Assembly (NCBI GenBank): GCA_041402125.1
Contig: JAWKSY010000010.1
Location: forward strand, 1 to 64,000
DNA: 64,000 bases
Origin: JAWKSY01 sp041402125
Lineage (GTDB): Bacteria > Planctomycetota > GCA-002687715 > DRQF01
Direction of reading: 5' to 3'
Position numbers and translations under genes: made by a program. Positions 1 to 8,602 of this stretch are shown here, piece after piece (position 1 is the stretch's first letter; each line of letters opens with the position of its first letter). The notes under the pieces were generated by a model. That model did not search any database. It was not told the origin of the DNA and saw nothing but the letters and a program-made list of their open reading frames with translations.

Positions 1-162
1 CCCGCCATCCTGCGGGACCAGGTGACGACGCCGGGCGGCACCGCGATCGCCGCGATCCACGACCTCGAGTCGCACGGCCTCCGTCCGATGCTGATCTCCG
101 CCGTCGTGACCGCGACGGAGCGCTCCCGCGAGCTGAATCGCCGCCGACCGACCGACGACTGA
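1..162 (+). CDS. proC: Pyrroline-5-carboxylate reductase, C-terminal end only
   Basis: The last 53 codons of a gene that begins before the window. They contain the family signature for the C-terminal dimerisation domain: LRDQVTTPGGT at the start, then a helix with GL and a closing SREL stretch before TGA. ProC reduces pyrroline-5-carboxylate to proline with NAD(P)H in the cytosol. The catalytic Rossmann half lies outside the window, so integrity cannot be judged. It converges on the BatA-like gene with only 7 bases between the two stop codons and no obvious terminator. Confidence 0.85.
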   Translation, partial: PAILRDQVTTPGGTAIAAIHDLESHGLRPMLISAVVTATERSRELNRRRPTDD

Positions 163-169
163 CGCCGCC

Positions 170-1686
170 TCAGTCCCCGGCCGCGCGACGTCGGCGCCAC
201 GCGAGCGCCGCGAGGGCGAGGAGCGCGACGGCGACGCACCAGGGATGCAGCGGCCGCGCGCGCCGCGCGCGAGCGGGCCCGAACGGCTGCGCCGCCTCGG
301 CCGCCGCGGCCAGCGCGCGGGTCTCGCCCGCGTCGAGTGGAGGCGCGTCCGCCCCCGTCCCCGTCGGACGCCAGAGCGCGGCCTCGCGCTCGGGCGCGAG
401 ATCGAGCGCGCGCAACATGCCCTCCGCCAGCGCGAGCACGGCCGGGCGCTCGCTCCACCCCTCCGCGGCGGGGTCGACGCCGCTGAGGACCACGGCGCCG
501 CGACGCACGAGGACCGGACGGTCGAGGACGCGGGCGAGCACCCGATCACCCGCCACGAGGGCGAGGGGCCGCGCGCGCCGCGGAACGAGCGCCTCCGCGC
601 TCAGCGCGGCGAGCGCCGGATCGACCGGCACGAGCGCCCCCGCGACCGATCCGGTCTCGAACCGGGGATCCGAGGCGGAGGCGGGCAACCGGATCGCGGC
701 GCCGACGCCGTCGCTCGCGCGACCGATCCGCAGATCGCAGGACCCCGCCGCGTCCGCGCCGTCCGCGACCTCGACGATCTCGGCGCCGAGGGCGGCCATC
801 GCGTCGGCCAGGAGGTCCTCGGCGGGCTCCGCCGCGACGCGCAACCGTCGGGGATCGGGGCCGAGGACGACGCGGTCGTCGGCCGCCACGTCGTCGGTTC
901 CGAGAATCCGCAGCTCGAGGCGCGCGCCGGCGGGGAACGCGGGCAGGTCGACCTCGAGCCCGGCGCGTCCGCCCTCGTCGAGCCGGAGCGCGAGGGTCCG
1001 GAGCGGCGGATCCGCCGGCGCGTCCGTTCCCGCGTCGAGCCGACGCAGAGTGACGGAGACCTCGCGCGGCGCGTCGGCGCTGCCGGCGATCGCCGCGAAG
1101 ACGCGGAGGGTTCCGCCCGCCTCCCGGCGCGCCTCGGCCGCGACCAGGCCGACGTTCGTCACCGGAGCGTCGACGACGACGATGCCGAGATCGTCCGGCA
1201 CCGGACGCGAGAATCGCAGGCGTCGGCGACGAGGACGCGATGTTCCCCGGGCCGCGCGCGGAAGGCGGGCAGGATCGCGCTCCGTCGGTCTCCGAGGTCG
1301 CGCCCGGGCCGCCCGGGACGAGGACGCGGCGCAGCGGCCCTCGGCCTCGAGGCGGCGCTCGAGCGCCGCCACCGCGGCCGCGCGGCCCGGCGCCCGCATG
1401 GCCGGGCCGGAGTCGACGAGGAGGAGGGGCTCCGGTCTCCTTCGTCGGACGCGAGGCGGGGACCGGCGAGCGCGAGGACGACGGCCGCGCCCAGCAGGAG
1501 CTCGAGCAGGGCCTCCATCGGCGGCCGCCGGCGCCGCCGGGGCGGCGGGGCCTCGGCGAGCAGCTCGCGCCAGAGGTCGAGCGAGGAGACGCGCCGTTCC
1601 TCGCGCCCGTGGTGACGCCACCGCCACCAGAGCAGCGCGCCGAGGGGAAGGAGCAGGAGGAGCGCTTCCGGCGCATCGAGACTCAC
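170..1686 (-). CDS. BatA-like membrane protein with von Willebrand A-type domain (frameshifted)
   Basis: The N-terminus, read from a GTG at 1686, has two hydrophobic stretches (LLLLLPLGALLWWRW, then LLELLLGAAVVLALAG). This is the double-membrane-segment start of BatA-like proteins. A degenerate VWA start follows (LLLVDSGPAM), where the metal site normally reads DxSxS, so metal binding is doubtful. A long extracytoplasmic part and a final membrane helix (WCVAVALLALAALAW) before RRRR end the protein. The frame must change near 1440, 1320 and 1210 to keep the protein coherent, so the copy shown is interrupted. It overlaps the stop of the upstream DUF58 gene (GTGA), the usual moxR-DUF58-batA arrangement, though no moxR ATPase is visible. 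The role in envelope stress or assembly is inferred from the family. Confidence 0.65.
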
Positions 1687-2552
1687 CGTCGCGCTCCCGC
1701 GGCGGCGATCAGCCGGCGGACGGCCGGCTCGAAGGCCGCTCCGACCTCGAGCTCCACGAAGGCGAATCCGCGACGTCGAGCCTCGCGCGCCTGGCTCTCG
1801 CGCCGGGCGCGGAAGGCCTCGCGATACCGCTCGAGGAGCGCCTCGTCGACCGCGGCCTCGATGCGTTCCCCGGGCTCGGCGTCCTCGAGGTGGATCCTTC
1901 CCGCCCGGCCGCGGGTCGCGATCCTCGGCGCGTCCACTCGCCGATGACGACCGCGGCGAGCGGCGACGACACCGGGCCACGCGGCCGGGACGGCGGCCGG
2001 CCCCTGGAGATCCGAGAGGACGAAGACGAGTCGGGGCCGCGCCCCCGCGACCGAGGCGCTCGCGCAGCCCTCGAGCGCCGCCGCCGGCCGGCGAGGGAAG
2101 CTCCTCGAGGCGCTCGAGGAGCGCACGCGCGCCCCGCTCGTCGGCCGCGGCGGCCCCGAGGGCGGAGTTCGCCGCGAGCCCTCGCAGGGCCACCTCGACG
2201 GCCCGCGCCGGCGAGGCCGAAGGCGAAGTCCGGCCGCGACCCGGCGCGCGAAGCCGTCCTTCGCCGGCGCGCCGAGCCCCATCGAGGCGGAGCGGTCGAG
2301 GAGGACCTCGACGTCGAGGTCGGTGTCCCGCTCGAAGACCTTGGTGTGGAGCTCGCCGAGCTGACCGTAGAGGTTCCAGTCGATCCGTCGGGGATCATCG
2401 CCCTCGGCGTAGGCGCGGTGCTCGCGGAAGCGGTCGCGACCGCCGAGACCCGGCGCGCGCTCGGCCTCTCCCGAGGCGCCCGACGCGAAGGACCGGCGCA
2501 GCTCGAGCCGCAGGGCCTCCAGGCGACGACGCGTGTCGGGGTCGAAGAGCAA
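1683..2552 (-). CDS. DUF58 family protein (frameshifted)
   Basis: The first 90 residues are a clean DUF58 match: FREHRAYAEGDDPRRIDWN, then the strand LDVEVLLDRSASM typical of its VWA-like fold. A TTG at 2552 is chosen as start because AGGAG lies 7 bases upstream and the family begins just before this point. The alternative start inside the dxs 3' end lacks homology. The frame breaks near 2215, 2080 and 1950; the pieces in the three frames join into one normal DUF58 protein, ending in FVELEVGAAFEPAVRRL. DUF58 proteins usually accompany MoxR ATPases and BatA proteins in envelope-related complexes. It follows dxs by 44 bases. Confidence 0.7.
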   Translation of the reverse strand: MLFDPDTRRRLEALRLELRRSFASGASGEAERAPGLGGRDRFREHRAYAEGDDPRRIDWNLYGQLGELHTKVFERDTDLDVEVLLDRSASMGLGAPAKDGFARRVAAGLRLRPRRRGPSRWPCEGSRRTPPSGPPRPTSGARVRSSSASRSFPRRPAAALEGCASASVAGARPRLVFVLSDLQGPAAVPAAWPGVVAARRGRHRRVDAPRIATRGRAGRIHLEDAEPGERIEAAVDEALLERYREAFRARRESQAREARRRGFAFVELEVGAAFEPAVRRLIAAAGARR

Positions 2553-2596
2553 GCGCGAGCTCCTGCTGCCGGGGAACCGGACCGCGCGCTCGCGAG

Positions 2597-4501
2597 TCAG
2601 GTCCGCATGTAGCGACGGTAGTCGAAGAGCATCCGATCCGCGAGTCCCTGCGGATCGAGCCCGTAGCGCCGCAGGAGGCCGGTCCGGCGGCCGCGCGGCG
2701 GCACCTCGTCCGGGAGTCCCAGGGGGCGGATCCGTCCCGCCTCGAAGCGCTGGGCCGTCGCGGCCTCGAGCATCGCCGCGCCGAGACCGCCCACCACGCC
2801 GTGCTCCTCCACCGCGAAGACGAGCTTGTGCTCGGCGAGGAGCTCGCCGAGGAGTTCCCGATCGAGCGGGCGCACGAAGCGCGCGTTCACCACGGTCGTC
2901 TCCACGCCCTTCTGCGCCATGATCTCCGCCGCCTCGAGGGTCGGGTAGACGCTCGGACCCAGCGCCACCGCGGCGACGTCGGTCCCGCGCCGGAGGAGCT
3001 CGCCGCGGCCGCGGACGAGCTCCCGCTTCTCGGGCACGAGGTGATCGAGGTGCGGAACGAAGGTCCGCGGGATGCGGATCGCCTTCGGGCCGGAGTAGCC
3101 GATCGCCATCTCGAGCATCGAGCGCATCTCGGGCACGTCGCGCGGGGCGAGGAGATCGATGCCGGGCACGCTCCGCAGGAGCGCGAGATCGGAGGTCGCG
3201 TGGAAGAGCGTCGCGTCGTCGTCGACGAGTCCGGCGTAGACGAGCGCGAGCGTCACCGGGAGGCCGCGCAGCGCGATCTCCTGCACGATCTGATCGAGTC
3301 CGCGGGCGAGGAAACTCGCGGGCATCACGACCATCGGCCGCCGTCCCTCGTGGGCGAGGCCGGCCGCGAAGGCGAAGGCGTGCTGCTCGCTGACGCCGAT
3401 GTCGAAGAGGCGGTCGGCGTGCCGCTCGCGGAAAGCGTTGGCGAAGCGCTGGATGCCCTCGAACTCCGGCCGCGCGACGACGACGACGGTGAAGCCCGGG
3501 TCGCGCTCGGCGAGCTCGAGCACGGTCTGCCCGAAGGCGTCGGTGAAGCGCTCCTCCCCCTGCCGCTCGTACTCGAGATCGGCGACGAAGCGCATCTCGC
3601 CGTTCTTCTCGAGCACGCGGACCGGCTCGTCGACCGCCAGTCCGGGGCGCGAGCGCCCCTCGAGCTCGGGCTCGCGGCGCGTGACGACGTGCAGGAGGTA
3701 GAAGCCCTTCTGGCGCTTGATCTCGCGCAGGAGCTGCACGAGGTGCGCGATGTTGTGGCCGTCGACGGGACCGAAGTAGCGCGGCCCCAGGCGCTCGAAG
3801 GTGTAGCCGGGCACGAGGGCGCGGGCGACGACGTCGCGGAGCTGCTCCGCCGCGCGCTCGAGGCTCTCGCCGATGAAGGGGACCGCCTGGATGAGCTTCT
3901 GGGCGTCCCGTTTGAGGTCGTTGTAGGGCTTGCCGACCCGGATCTTCGAGAGGTACTCCCCCATCGATCCGACGACCTTCGAGATGGAGAGCTGGTTGTC
4001 GTTCAGGATCACCAGCACGTCCTGATCGAGGAAGTCGCCCGAGTTGAGCGCCTCGAGCGCGACGCCGGTCACGACCGCCCCGTCGCCGATCACCGCCACC
4101 GTCTTGCCCGGCGCCGCGCGCCCGGCCGCGACGCCGAGCGCCTTCGAGATCGAGGTGCCCGCGTGCGCGGCGAAGAAGTGGTCGTAGGGCGGCACCTCCT
4201 CCGCCGGGAAGGGCGCCTGGATCTCGGCCGGCGCGCCCTCCTCCCCCGGTCGGGTGAGGACGAGATGCGCCGCGCACTGGTGGGCGAGGTCGAAGATCAG
4301 GCGGTCGTGGCTGAAGTCGAAGCTGTAGTGGAGCGCGCAGGTGAGGTCCGTGATGCCGAGCGCGCTCTTGAGATAGCCGCCGCGGAGGTGGAAACGTTCG
4401 CGGACGACGTCGCGGATCTCCTCCGCCACCTGCGGCAGACGCTCGGTGGGAAGCTGGCGGAGATCCCGCGGACTCTTGATGCTCGAGAGAAGCCGACCCA
4501 T
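2597..4501 (-). CDS. dxs: 1-deoxy-D-xylulose-5-phosphate synthase family, atypical active site
   Basis: A 634-residue thiamine-diphosphate enzyme, normal in length and in its usual place after xseA-xseB-ispA. DXS condenses pyruvate and glyceraldehyde-3-phosphate, the first step of the MEP isoprenoid pathway. Visible family features are GDG (139-141) and NDN (167-169) for Mg-ThDP, GPVDGH (244-249), SEQHA with the catalytic Glu372, and a C-terminal GLPDEVPPRG. Several normally invariant residues differ. The first substrate His is Tyr43 (GGYLKSALG for GGHLGSSLG). The DRAGLVGxDGxTHxG segment reads VYAGLVDDDATLFHA, so the phosphate-binding Arg is Tyr422 and the His is Phe433 with a His next to it. 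The loop before AHAGTS is also shortened. Chemistry may be retained or altered. Confidence 0.8.
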   Translation of the reverse strand: MGRLLSSIKSPRDLRQLPTERLPQVAEEIRDVVRERFHLRGGYLKSALGITDLTCALHYSFDFSHDRLIFDLAHQCAAHLVLTRPGEEGAPAEIQAPFPAEEVPPYDHFFAAHAGTSISKALGVAAGRAAPGKTVAVIGDGAVVTGVALEALNSGDFLDQDVLVILNDNQLSISKVVGSMGEYLSKIRVGKPYNDLKRDAQKLIQAVPFIGESLERAAEQLRDVVARALVPGYTFERLGPRYFGPVDGHNIAHLVQLLREIKRQKGFYLLHVVTRREPELEGRSRPGLAVDEPVRVLEKNGEMRFVADLEYERQGEERFTDAFGQTVLELAERDPGFTVVVVARPEFEGIQRFANAFRERHADRLFDIGVSEQHAFAFAAGLAHEGRRPMVVMPASFLARGLDQIVQEIALRGLPVTLALVYAGLVDDDATLFHATSDLALLRSVPGIDLLAPRDVPEMRSMLEMAIGYSGPKAIRIPRTFVPHLDHLVPEKRELVRGRGELLRRGTDVAAVALGPSVYPTLEAAEIMAQKGVETTVVNARFVRPLDRELLGELLAEHKLVFAVEEHGVVGGLGAAMLEAATAQRFEAGRIRPLGLPDEVPPRGRRTGLLRRYGLDPQGLADRMLFDYRRYMRT

Positions 4502-4520
4502 CGACGGACCCCCGGGCGCG

Positions 4521-5402
4521 TCAGTGGACGCGCGAGCAGACGTAGCGCGCGAAACCCGTCAGCCGACCGCGGCCGTCGAGCCCCTCGATCGCGGCGATCC
4601 CCTCCGCCGCCAGGCGCAGGGCCTCCTCGCGCGAGGCCTCCACGCCGATGCAGGCGGGGAAGGTCATCTTGCCCTGCTCCACGTCCTTTCCCGCGCTCTT
4701 TCCGAGCGTGGCGTCGTCGGCGGTCACGTCGAGGACGTCGTCGACGATCTGGAAGGCCTCGCCCACCAGGCGCCCGTAGCGCGTGACGCGCTCGAGGACC
4801 TCGGCGTCGGCCCGCGCCGCGAGCGCGCCGAGGCGCACCGAGGCGACGATCAGCGCCCCGGTCTTGCGGGCGTGGATCTCGCGGACGACCTCGAGGTCGG
4901 GGGCCCCGCCCATGTGCTTCATGTCGAGCACCTGGCCGCCGATCATCCCGTCGGTGCCGGCCGCCGTCGCGAGCTCCTCCACCAGGGACGCGACGAGGTC
5001 CTTGTCGCGGGTCTCGCGCGCGATGAGGAGGAAGGCGGCGTTGCTCAGGCCGTCGCCCGCGAGCACCGCCATGTCCTCGCCGAACTTGACGTGACAGGTC
5101 GGTCGGCCGCGTCGCAGGTCGTCGTCGTCCATGCAGGGCAGGTCGTCGTGGATCAGCGAGTAGGTGTGGATCATCTCCAGCGCGCAGGCCGCGGGGAGCA
5201 CGTTGGCGAGGTCGCCGCCGAGCATCTCCGAGGTCGCGAGCGCCATCGCCGGCCGCAGCCGCTTGCCGCCCGCGAGCAGGCTGTAACGCATCGCCTCGAC
5301 GATCTCCGGCACCGTCCCGCCGGCCGGCAGGTAGGTCTCCAGGCCGGACTCGACCCGCTCGCGCAGGCCTCCGAACAGCTCCTCGACGGACACGGTCGTC
5401 AT
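4521..5402 (-). CDS. ispA: Polyprenyl (farnesyl/geranylgeranyl) diphosphate synthase
   Basis: A 293-residue trans-prenyltransferase that elongates dimethylallyl diphosphate with isopentenyl diphosphate, in the cytosol. The substrate motif GGKRLRP is near residue 47. The first aspartate-rich motif HDDLPCMDDDD (85-95) has the two-residue insertion typical of bacterial short-chain enzymes. The second, QIVDDVLDVTADD, starts near 218. The start at 5402 overlaps the xseB stop as ATGA, implying translational coupling; an in-frame upstream extension is non-homologous. The gene lies between xseB and dxs, as in many bacteria. Exact product length (C15 or C20) cannot be read from sequence. Confidence 0.93.
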   Translation of the reverse strand: MTTVSVEELFGGLRERVESGLETYLPAGGTVPEIVEAMRYSLLAGGKRLRPAMALATSEMLGGDLANVLPAACALEMIHTYSLIHDDLPCMDDDDLRRGRPTCHVKFGEDMAVLAGDGLSNAAFLLIARETRDKDLVASLVEELATAAGTDGMIGGQVLDMKHMGGAPDLEVVREIHARKTGALIVASVRLGALAARADAEVLERVTRYGRLVGEAFQIVDDVLDVTADDATLGKSAGKDVEQGKMTFPACIGVEASREEALRLAAEGIAAIEGLDGRGRLTGFARYVCSRVH

Positions 5403-5629
5403 GCGGTCTCCCCGTCGCTTCCCTCGAAGGGCTCGACCTCGCCGTCGGCGGTGAGCGCCTCGATCTTCTTCTCCATCGCGGAGAGCTGGCCGCGCAGTTC
5501 CTTCACGAGCTTGACGCCCGCCTGGTAGCGGGCGACGGCCTCCTCCAGGGGGACCTCGCCCTCCTCGAGACTGCGGACGATCTCCTCGAGCTCGCCCTGC
5601 TTCTCTTCGAATCCGCGCTTCTTGGCCAT
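5399..5629 (-). CDS. xseB: Exodeoxyribonuclease VII small subunit
   Basis: A 76-residue protein with the family core FEEKQGELEEIVRSLEEGEV and PLEEAVARYQAGVKL, followed by an acidic tail. Several copies of XseB bind the large subunit XseA to form exonuclease VII, which degrades single-stranded DNA into short oligonucleotides. It starts 28 bases after the xseA stop and overlaps ispA. Because xseA is upstream on the same strand, both subunits can be co-transcribed; an additional promoter-like element sits at the xseA stop. Confidence 0.92.
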   Translation of the reverse strand: MAKKRGFEEKQGELEEIVRSLEEGEVPLEEAVARYQAGVKLVKELRGQLSAMEKKIEALTADGEVEPFEGSDGETA

Positions 5630-5650
5630 GCCGCTCTCCGGGGTCCGGGA

Positions 5651-5659
5651 ATCCTATCA
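5651..5659 (-). promoter_or_regulatory. Possible extended -10 promoter upstream of xseB
   Basis: TGATAGGAT matches the TG-N-TA...T pattern seen at several other operon heads here. It overlaps the xseA stop codon and would start transcription about 15 bases before xseB. No -35 box is recognisable, so this could be chance within coding sequence. Confidence 0.35.
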
Positions 5660-7069
5660 AGGACCTCCGGTCGCGTCCCGTGGCGGCTCGGGAGCCTCGA
5701 CCCGGGACCGCACCTCGCCCTCGGCGAGGCGGGTCGCGATCCGGGCGCCCGGCGCCGCCTCGTCGGCGCGGCGGAGGATGCGGCCGGTCTCGAGGTCACG
5801 GGTGATCGAGTAGCCCCGGGAGAGCACGGTCAGCGGCGAGAGCGAGCCGAGCAGGCGCTCCGCCTCGTCGAGCCGCCGACCTTCGCGCTCGAGCCGCCGC
5901 CCGACGGCGCTCCCCAGCGCCCGCTCCGCGAGGGCGAGGCTCTGCGCCGCCGCCGCCGCGCGACCGGCGAGGAGGGCGGGCTGCAGACGACGTTCGGACT
6001 CTCGGAGTCCGCGCGAGGCCCGCTCGGCCCGCGCCGCGAGCGCGCGCCGCAGCCGCCCCGCCAGATCGTCGAGCCGCTGTCCGGCGCGGCCGACGAGCGA
6101 GGCCGGTTCCCGCAGCGCCCAGCTCCGGGCGAGCGCCTCAATCTCCGTCCGGGCCGCGCGGACGCGTCCCCGCACGCGGCGGTCGAGGGCCGCGGCGTCC
6201 GCGTCGAGCTGGGCGAGGAGGCGCCCGAGGTCCGGGACGACGCGCTCGCCGGCCGCCGTGGGCGTCGGCGCGCGGAGGTCGGCGACGAAGTCGGCGAGGG
6301 TGAAGTCCACCTCGTGCCCCACCGCCGACACGATCGGCGTGACCGCGCGATGGAGGGCCTCGACGACCGCGGGCTCGTTGAAGGCCCAGAGGTCCTCGAG
6401 ACTCCCGCCGCCGCGACCGACCACGATGACGTCCACGTCCTCGATGCCGTCGAGTCGCGCCACCGCGTCGGCGATCTCCGCCGCCGCTCCCGCCCCCTGC
6501 ACGCGCGCGTCGGCCACGAGGACGGAGGCGCGGGGAAAGCGCGCGAAGATCGTCGTCAGGAGGTCCCGGACGGCCGCCCCGCGCGCCGAGGTCACGATCC
6601 CGATGCGTCGCGGGAGGAAGGGCAAGGGGCGCTTGCGCTCCTCGTCGAACCAGCCCGCGGCGCGGTAGCGCTCCTTGAGCTCGCGGAAGCGGCGCTCGAG
6701 CTCACCGAGTCCGGCGGGGTCCATCGCGTCCGCGACGAGCTGGAAGCGACCCTTCGGCTCGTAGAGCGACAGTCGCCCCCGGACCTCGACCGCGTCGCCG
6801 TTGCCGGGACGGAACGTCAGGGCCTGGGCCCGCGTGCGCCACATGACGCAGGAGATCTCGGCCTTCTCGTCCTTGAGCGTGAAGTAGAGGTGGCCGGAGC
6901 CGCTGGAATAGAGGCCGCTGAGCTCCCTCGACCGGGCGACCTCGCCGAAGCCGCGCTCGATCTCGCGCGCGCGCGCGTTGAGCTCGGAGACGGTCAGTGC
7001 GCGACGACGCTCGGCGGGCGGCGTGCCCGGCGGCGCGTAGCCGAAGAGACGGCGGCGTTCCTGGTTCAC
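5657..7069 (-). CDS. xseA: Exodeoxyribonuclease VII large subunit
   Basis: A 470-residue catalytic subunit of exonuclease VII, acting on single-stranded DNA. An N-terminal OB fold (about 24-125) contains GHLYFTLKD. The catalytic domain has IGIVTSARGAAVRDLL (157-172), the signature VVGRGGGSLEDLWAFN (216-231), and VSAVGHEVDFTLADFVADLRAPTPTAAG split around residue 250. A long helical region and the terminal VLSRGYSITRDLETG motif complete the family architecture. The frame is intact over its full length. It heads the run to xseB, ispA and dxs. The spacer to the next upstream gene (7070-7165) carries no recognisable promoter. Confidence 0.95.
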   Translation of the reverse strand: MNQERRRLFGYAPPGTPPAERRRALTVSELNARAREIERGFGEVARSRELSGLYSSGSGHLYFTLKDEKAEISCVMWRTRAQALTFRPGNGDAVEVRGRLSLYEPKGRFQLVADAMDPAGLGELERRFRELKERYRAAGWFDEERKRPLPFLPRRIGIVTSARGAAVRDLLTTIFARFPRASVLVADARVQGAGAAAEIADAVARLDGIEDVDVIVVGRGGGSLEDLWAFNEPAVVEALHRAVTPIVSAVGHEVDFTLADFVADLRAPTPTAAGERVVPDLGRLLAQLDADAAALDRRVRGRVRAARTEIEALARSWALREPASLVGRAGQRLDDLAGRLRRALAARAERASRGLRESERRLQPALLAGRAAAAAQSLALAERALGSAVGRRLEREGRRLDEAERLLGSLSPLTVLSRGYSITRDLETGRILRRADEAAPGARIATRLAEGEVRSRVEAPEPPRDATGGP

Positions 7070-7165
7070 GGCGCGGCCCTTCCCGGAGAGACGATGCGAC
7101 GAGGCGGCGGGACGAGTCCGGCGCCCTCGGCGCCGGCGAGCCCCCGAGGAGCGGATCAGGGGCCC

Positions 7166-8602
7166 TCAGTCGGCGCGGAGGAAGCTCCAGGATTTCCCGC
7201 GCCAGGCGTCGCCGTTGGTGCAGAGGATCGAGTCGCGGTAGACGCCGTTGTAGAAGGGGAAGGCCGGGCCCAGGTCCGAGGTCGCCCGGCGCCAGCTCCG
7301 CTTCGTGCCCTCGTGGAAGAAGAACTCGACCAGATCCCCGCGCGCGGAGAGGACGAGCTCGGCGCGACCGGCCGAGACCTCCTTCACGACGCCGCGCCCG
7401 CCGACGGTCTCGGTGAAGACGACGTCCTGCAGCTTGCCGTCCGCGACGCCGCCGATCGACTCGAAGTGGAACCGGCTGTTGCCGCGGTGACCGGCGACGA
7501 GGCGATTGAGCTCGGTGCGGATCGCCTCGACCTCGTCGGGCGCGAGGCCCTCCTTCGTCGGCGCGGCCCCCTCCCCCTCCCCCGCGGGCGTCTCGACGCG
7601 CTCGGCGCGGCTGGCGGCGAGGGCCTCCGCGAGCTCCTTTCCGCCCTCGACGATCGGGGGCGGCGCGTCGGCCACGACGTCGGCCGCCCGCGTGCCCTGC
7701 TCGCGCAGGCGGGCGAGGATCTCGTCGTTGAGGCGGAGGGCCTTGGCCTCCGCCGCCTCGGCCTTCTGCATGTAGAAGGTGAGCTGGCGATCGAGCTCGG
7801 TGTTCTTCTCGGTCAGGGTCTCGATCTTGTTGCGATCGAGACCGCGCTCGCTGCGGAGCTGCTCGACCTCCGCGCGGGCGTCGCGCGATTGCTTCTTCAA
7901 TCCGTCGAGCTCCGTCCGGAGCCGGCCGAGCTCGACCTCCGCCGCCGCGAAGCGCTGGGTCGCGTTGCGCTCGTCGTTGCGGGAGCCCTCGAGGCGGCGC
8001 TGGAACTCGGCTTCGGACTCCCGCGCGCGCTCGGCGGTCGCCTCGACCTGGGCGAGCACGCGGCCCTCGACGGCGTCGATGCGGCGCCCCTGATCGAAGT
8101 TGCGCTCGGAGAGCTGCCGGCGGCTGTCGAGCCAGACCCAGCCCGCGAGACCGCAGACGACGAGACCGAGCGCGGCGAAGCCCCAGATCCAGCGCTGCTT
8201 GGCGCCGCGCTCGCGGCGCAGCTCCTCGAGGAGCTCCTGCTGCGTGCCGCGCACGCCCTTGAAGGTCTCGTTCAGGGCCTTCGTGGAGTTCAGCATCATC
8301 TCGGAGCGCTGGTCGTTCGCCAGCGACTCCTGGATGCGGGCCTGCGTCTCGTGGACGCTCTGCAGGACCTCGGCCTGGAGCGCGAAGGCCTTGGCGAGGT
8401 CGCCGAGGGGCCGCGCGATCGCATCCGCCGCCTCGCGGTCGACGGCGCCGCGGCGGGCGTCGACGATGAGCTGCGCGGTGCGTCCCGGCTCGCCGGCGGC
8501 GGTCCCTTCCTCGGTCCTCGGCTCGGTCCGGGCCTCGGGATCGCCGGCGGCGGCGGCCGCGCGGCGCTTCAGGAACTGCTTGTCGTCGGGCTTCGCGGTC
8601 AT
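7166..8602 (-). CDS. Membrane-anchored coiled-coil protein, function unknown
   Basis: A 478-residue protein that I do not recognise. A charged cytoplasmic N-terminus of about 137 residues precedes one membrane helix (about 138-158, WIWGFAALGLVVCGLAGWVWL). A long heptad-rich coiled coil (about 160-310) rich in Glu, Arg and Ala follows, then a globular C-terminal domain from about 345 ending WSFLRAD. Start ATG at 8602 overlaps the preceding stop (ATGA), so it is translationally coupled to the 233-residue gene upstream. The anchor-plus-coiled-coil plan resembles two other proteins in this window (35824-37104 and 59243-60085), but the C-terminal domain is different. A role in cell envelope organisation is only a guess. 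Confidence 0.75.
   Translation of the reverse strand: MTAKPDDKQFLKRRAAAAAGDPEARTEPRTEEGTAAGEPGRTAQLIVDARRGAVDREAADAIARPLGDLAKAFALQAEVLQSVHETQARIQESLANDQRSEMMLNSTKALNETFKGVRGTQQELLEELRRERGAKQRWIWGFAALGLVVCGLAGWVWLDSRRQLSERNFDQGRRIDAVEGRVLAQVEATAERARESEAEFQRRLEGSRNDERNATQRFAAAEVELGRLRTELDGLKKQSRDARAEVEQLRSERGLDRNKIETLTEKNTELDRQLTFYMQKAEAAEAKALRLNDEILARLREQGTRAADVVADAPPPIVEGGKELAEALAASRAERVETPAGEGEGAAPTKEGLAPDEVEAIRTELNRLVAGHRGNSRFHFESIGGVADGKLQDVVFTETVGGRGVVKEVSAGRAELVLSARGDLVEFFFHEGTKRSWRRATSDLGPAFPFYNGVYRDSILCTNGDAWRGKSWSFLRAD

Noticed and set aside
1159..2193. Overlapping genes in three frames near the left edge
   Set aside because: The pieces are consecutive parts of one DUF58 and one BatA-like protein; frameshifts explain them better than overlapping genes.
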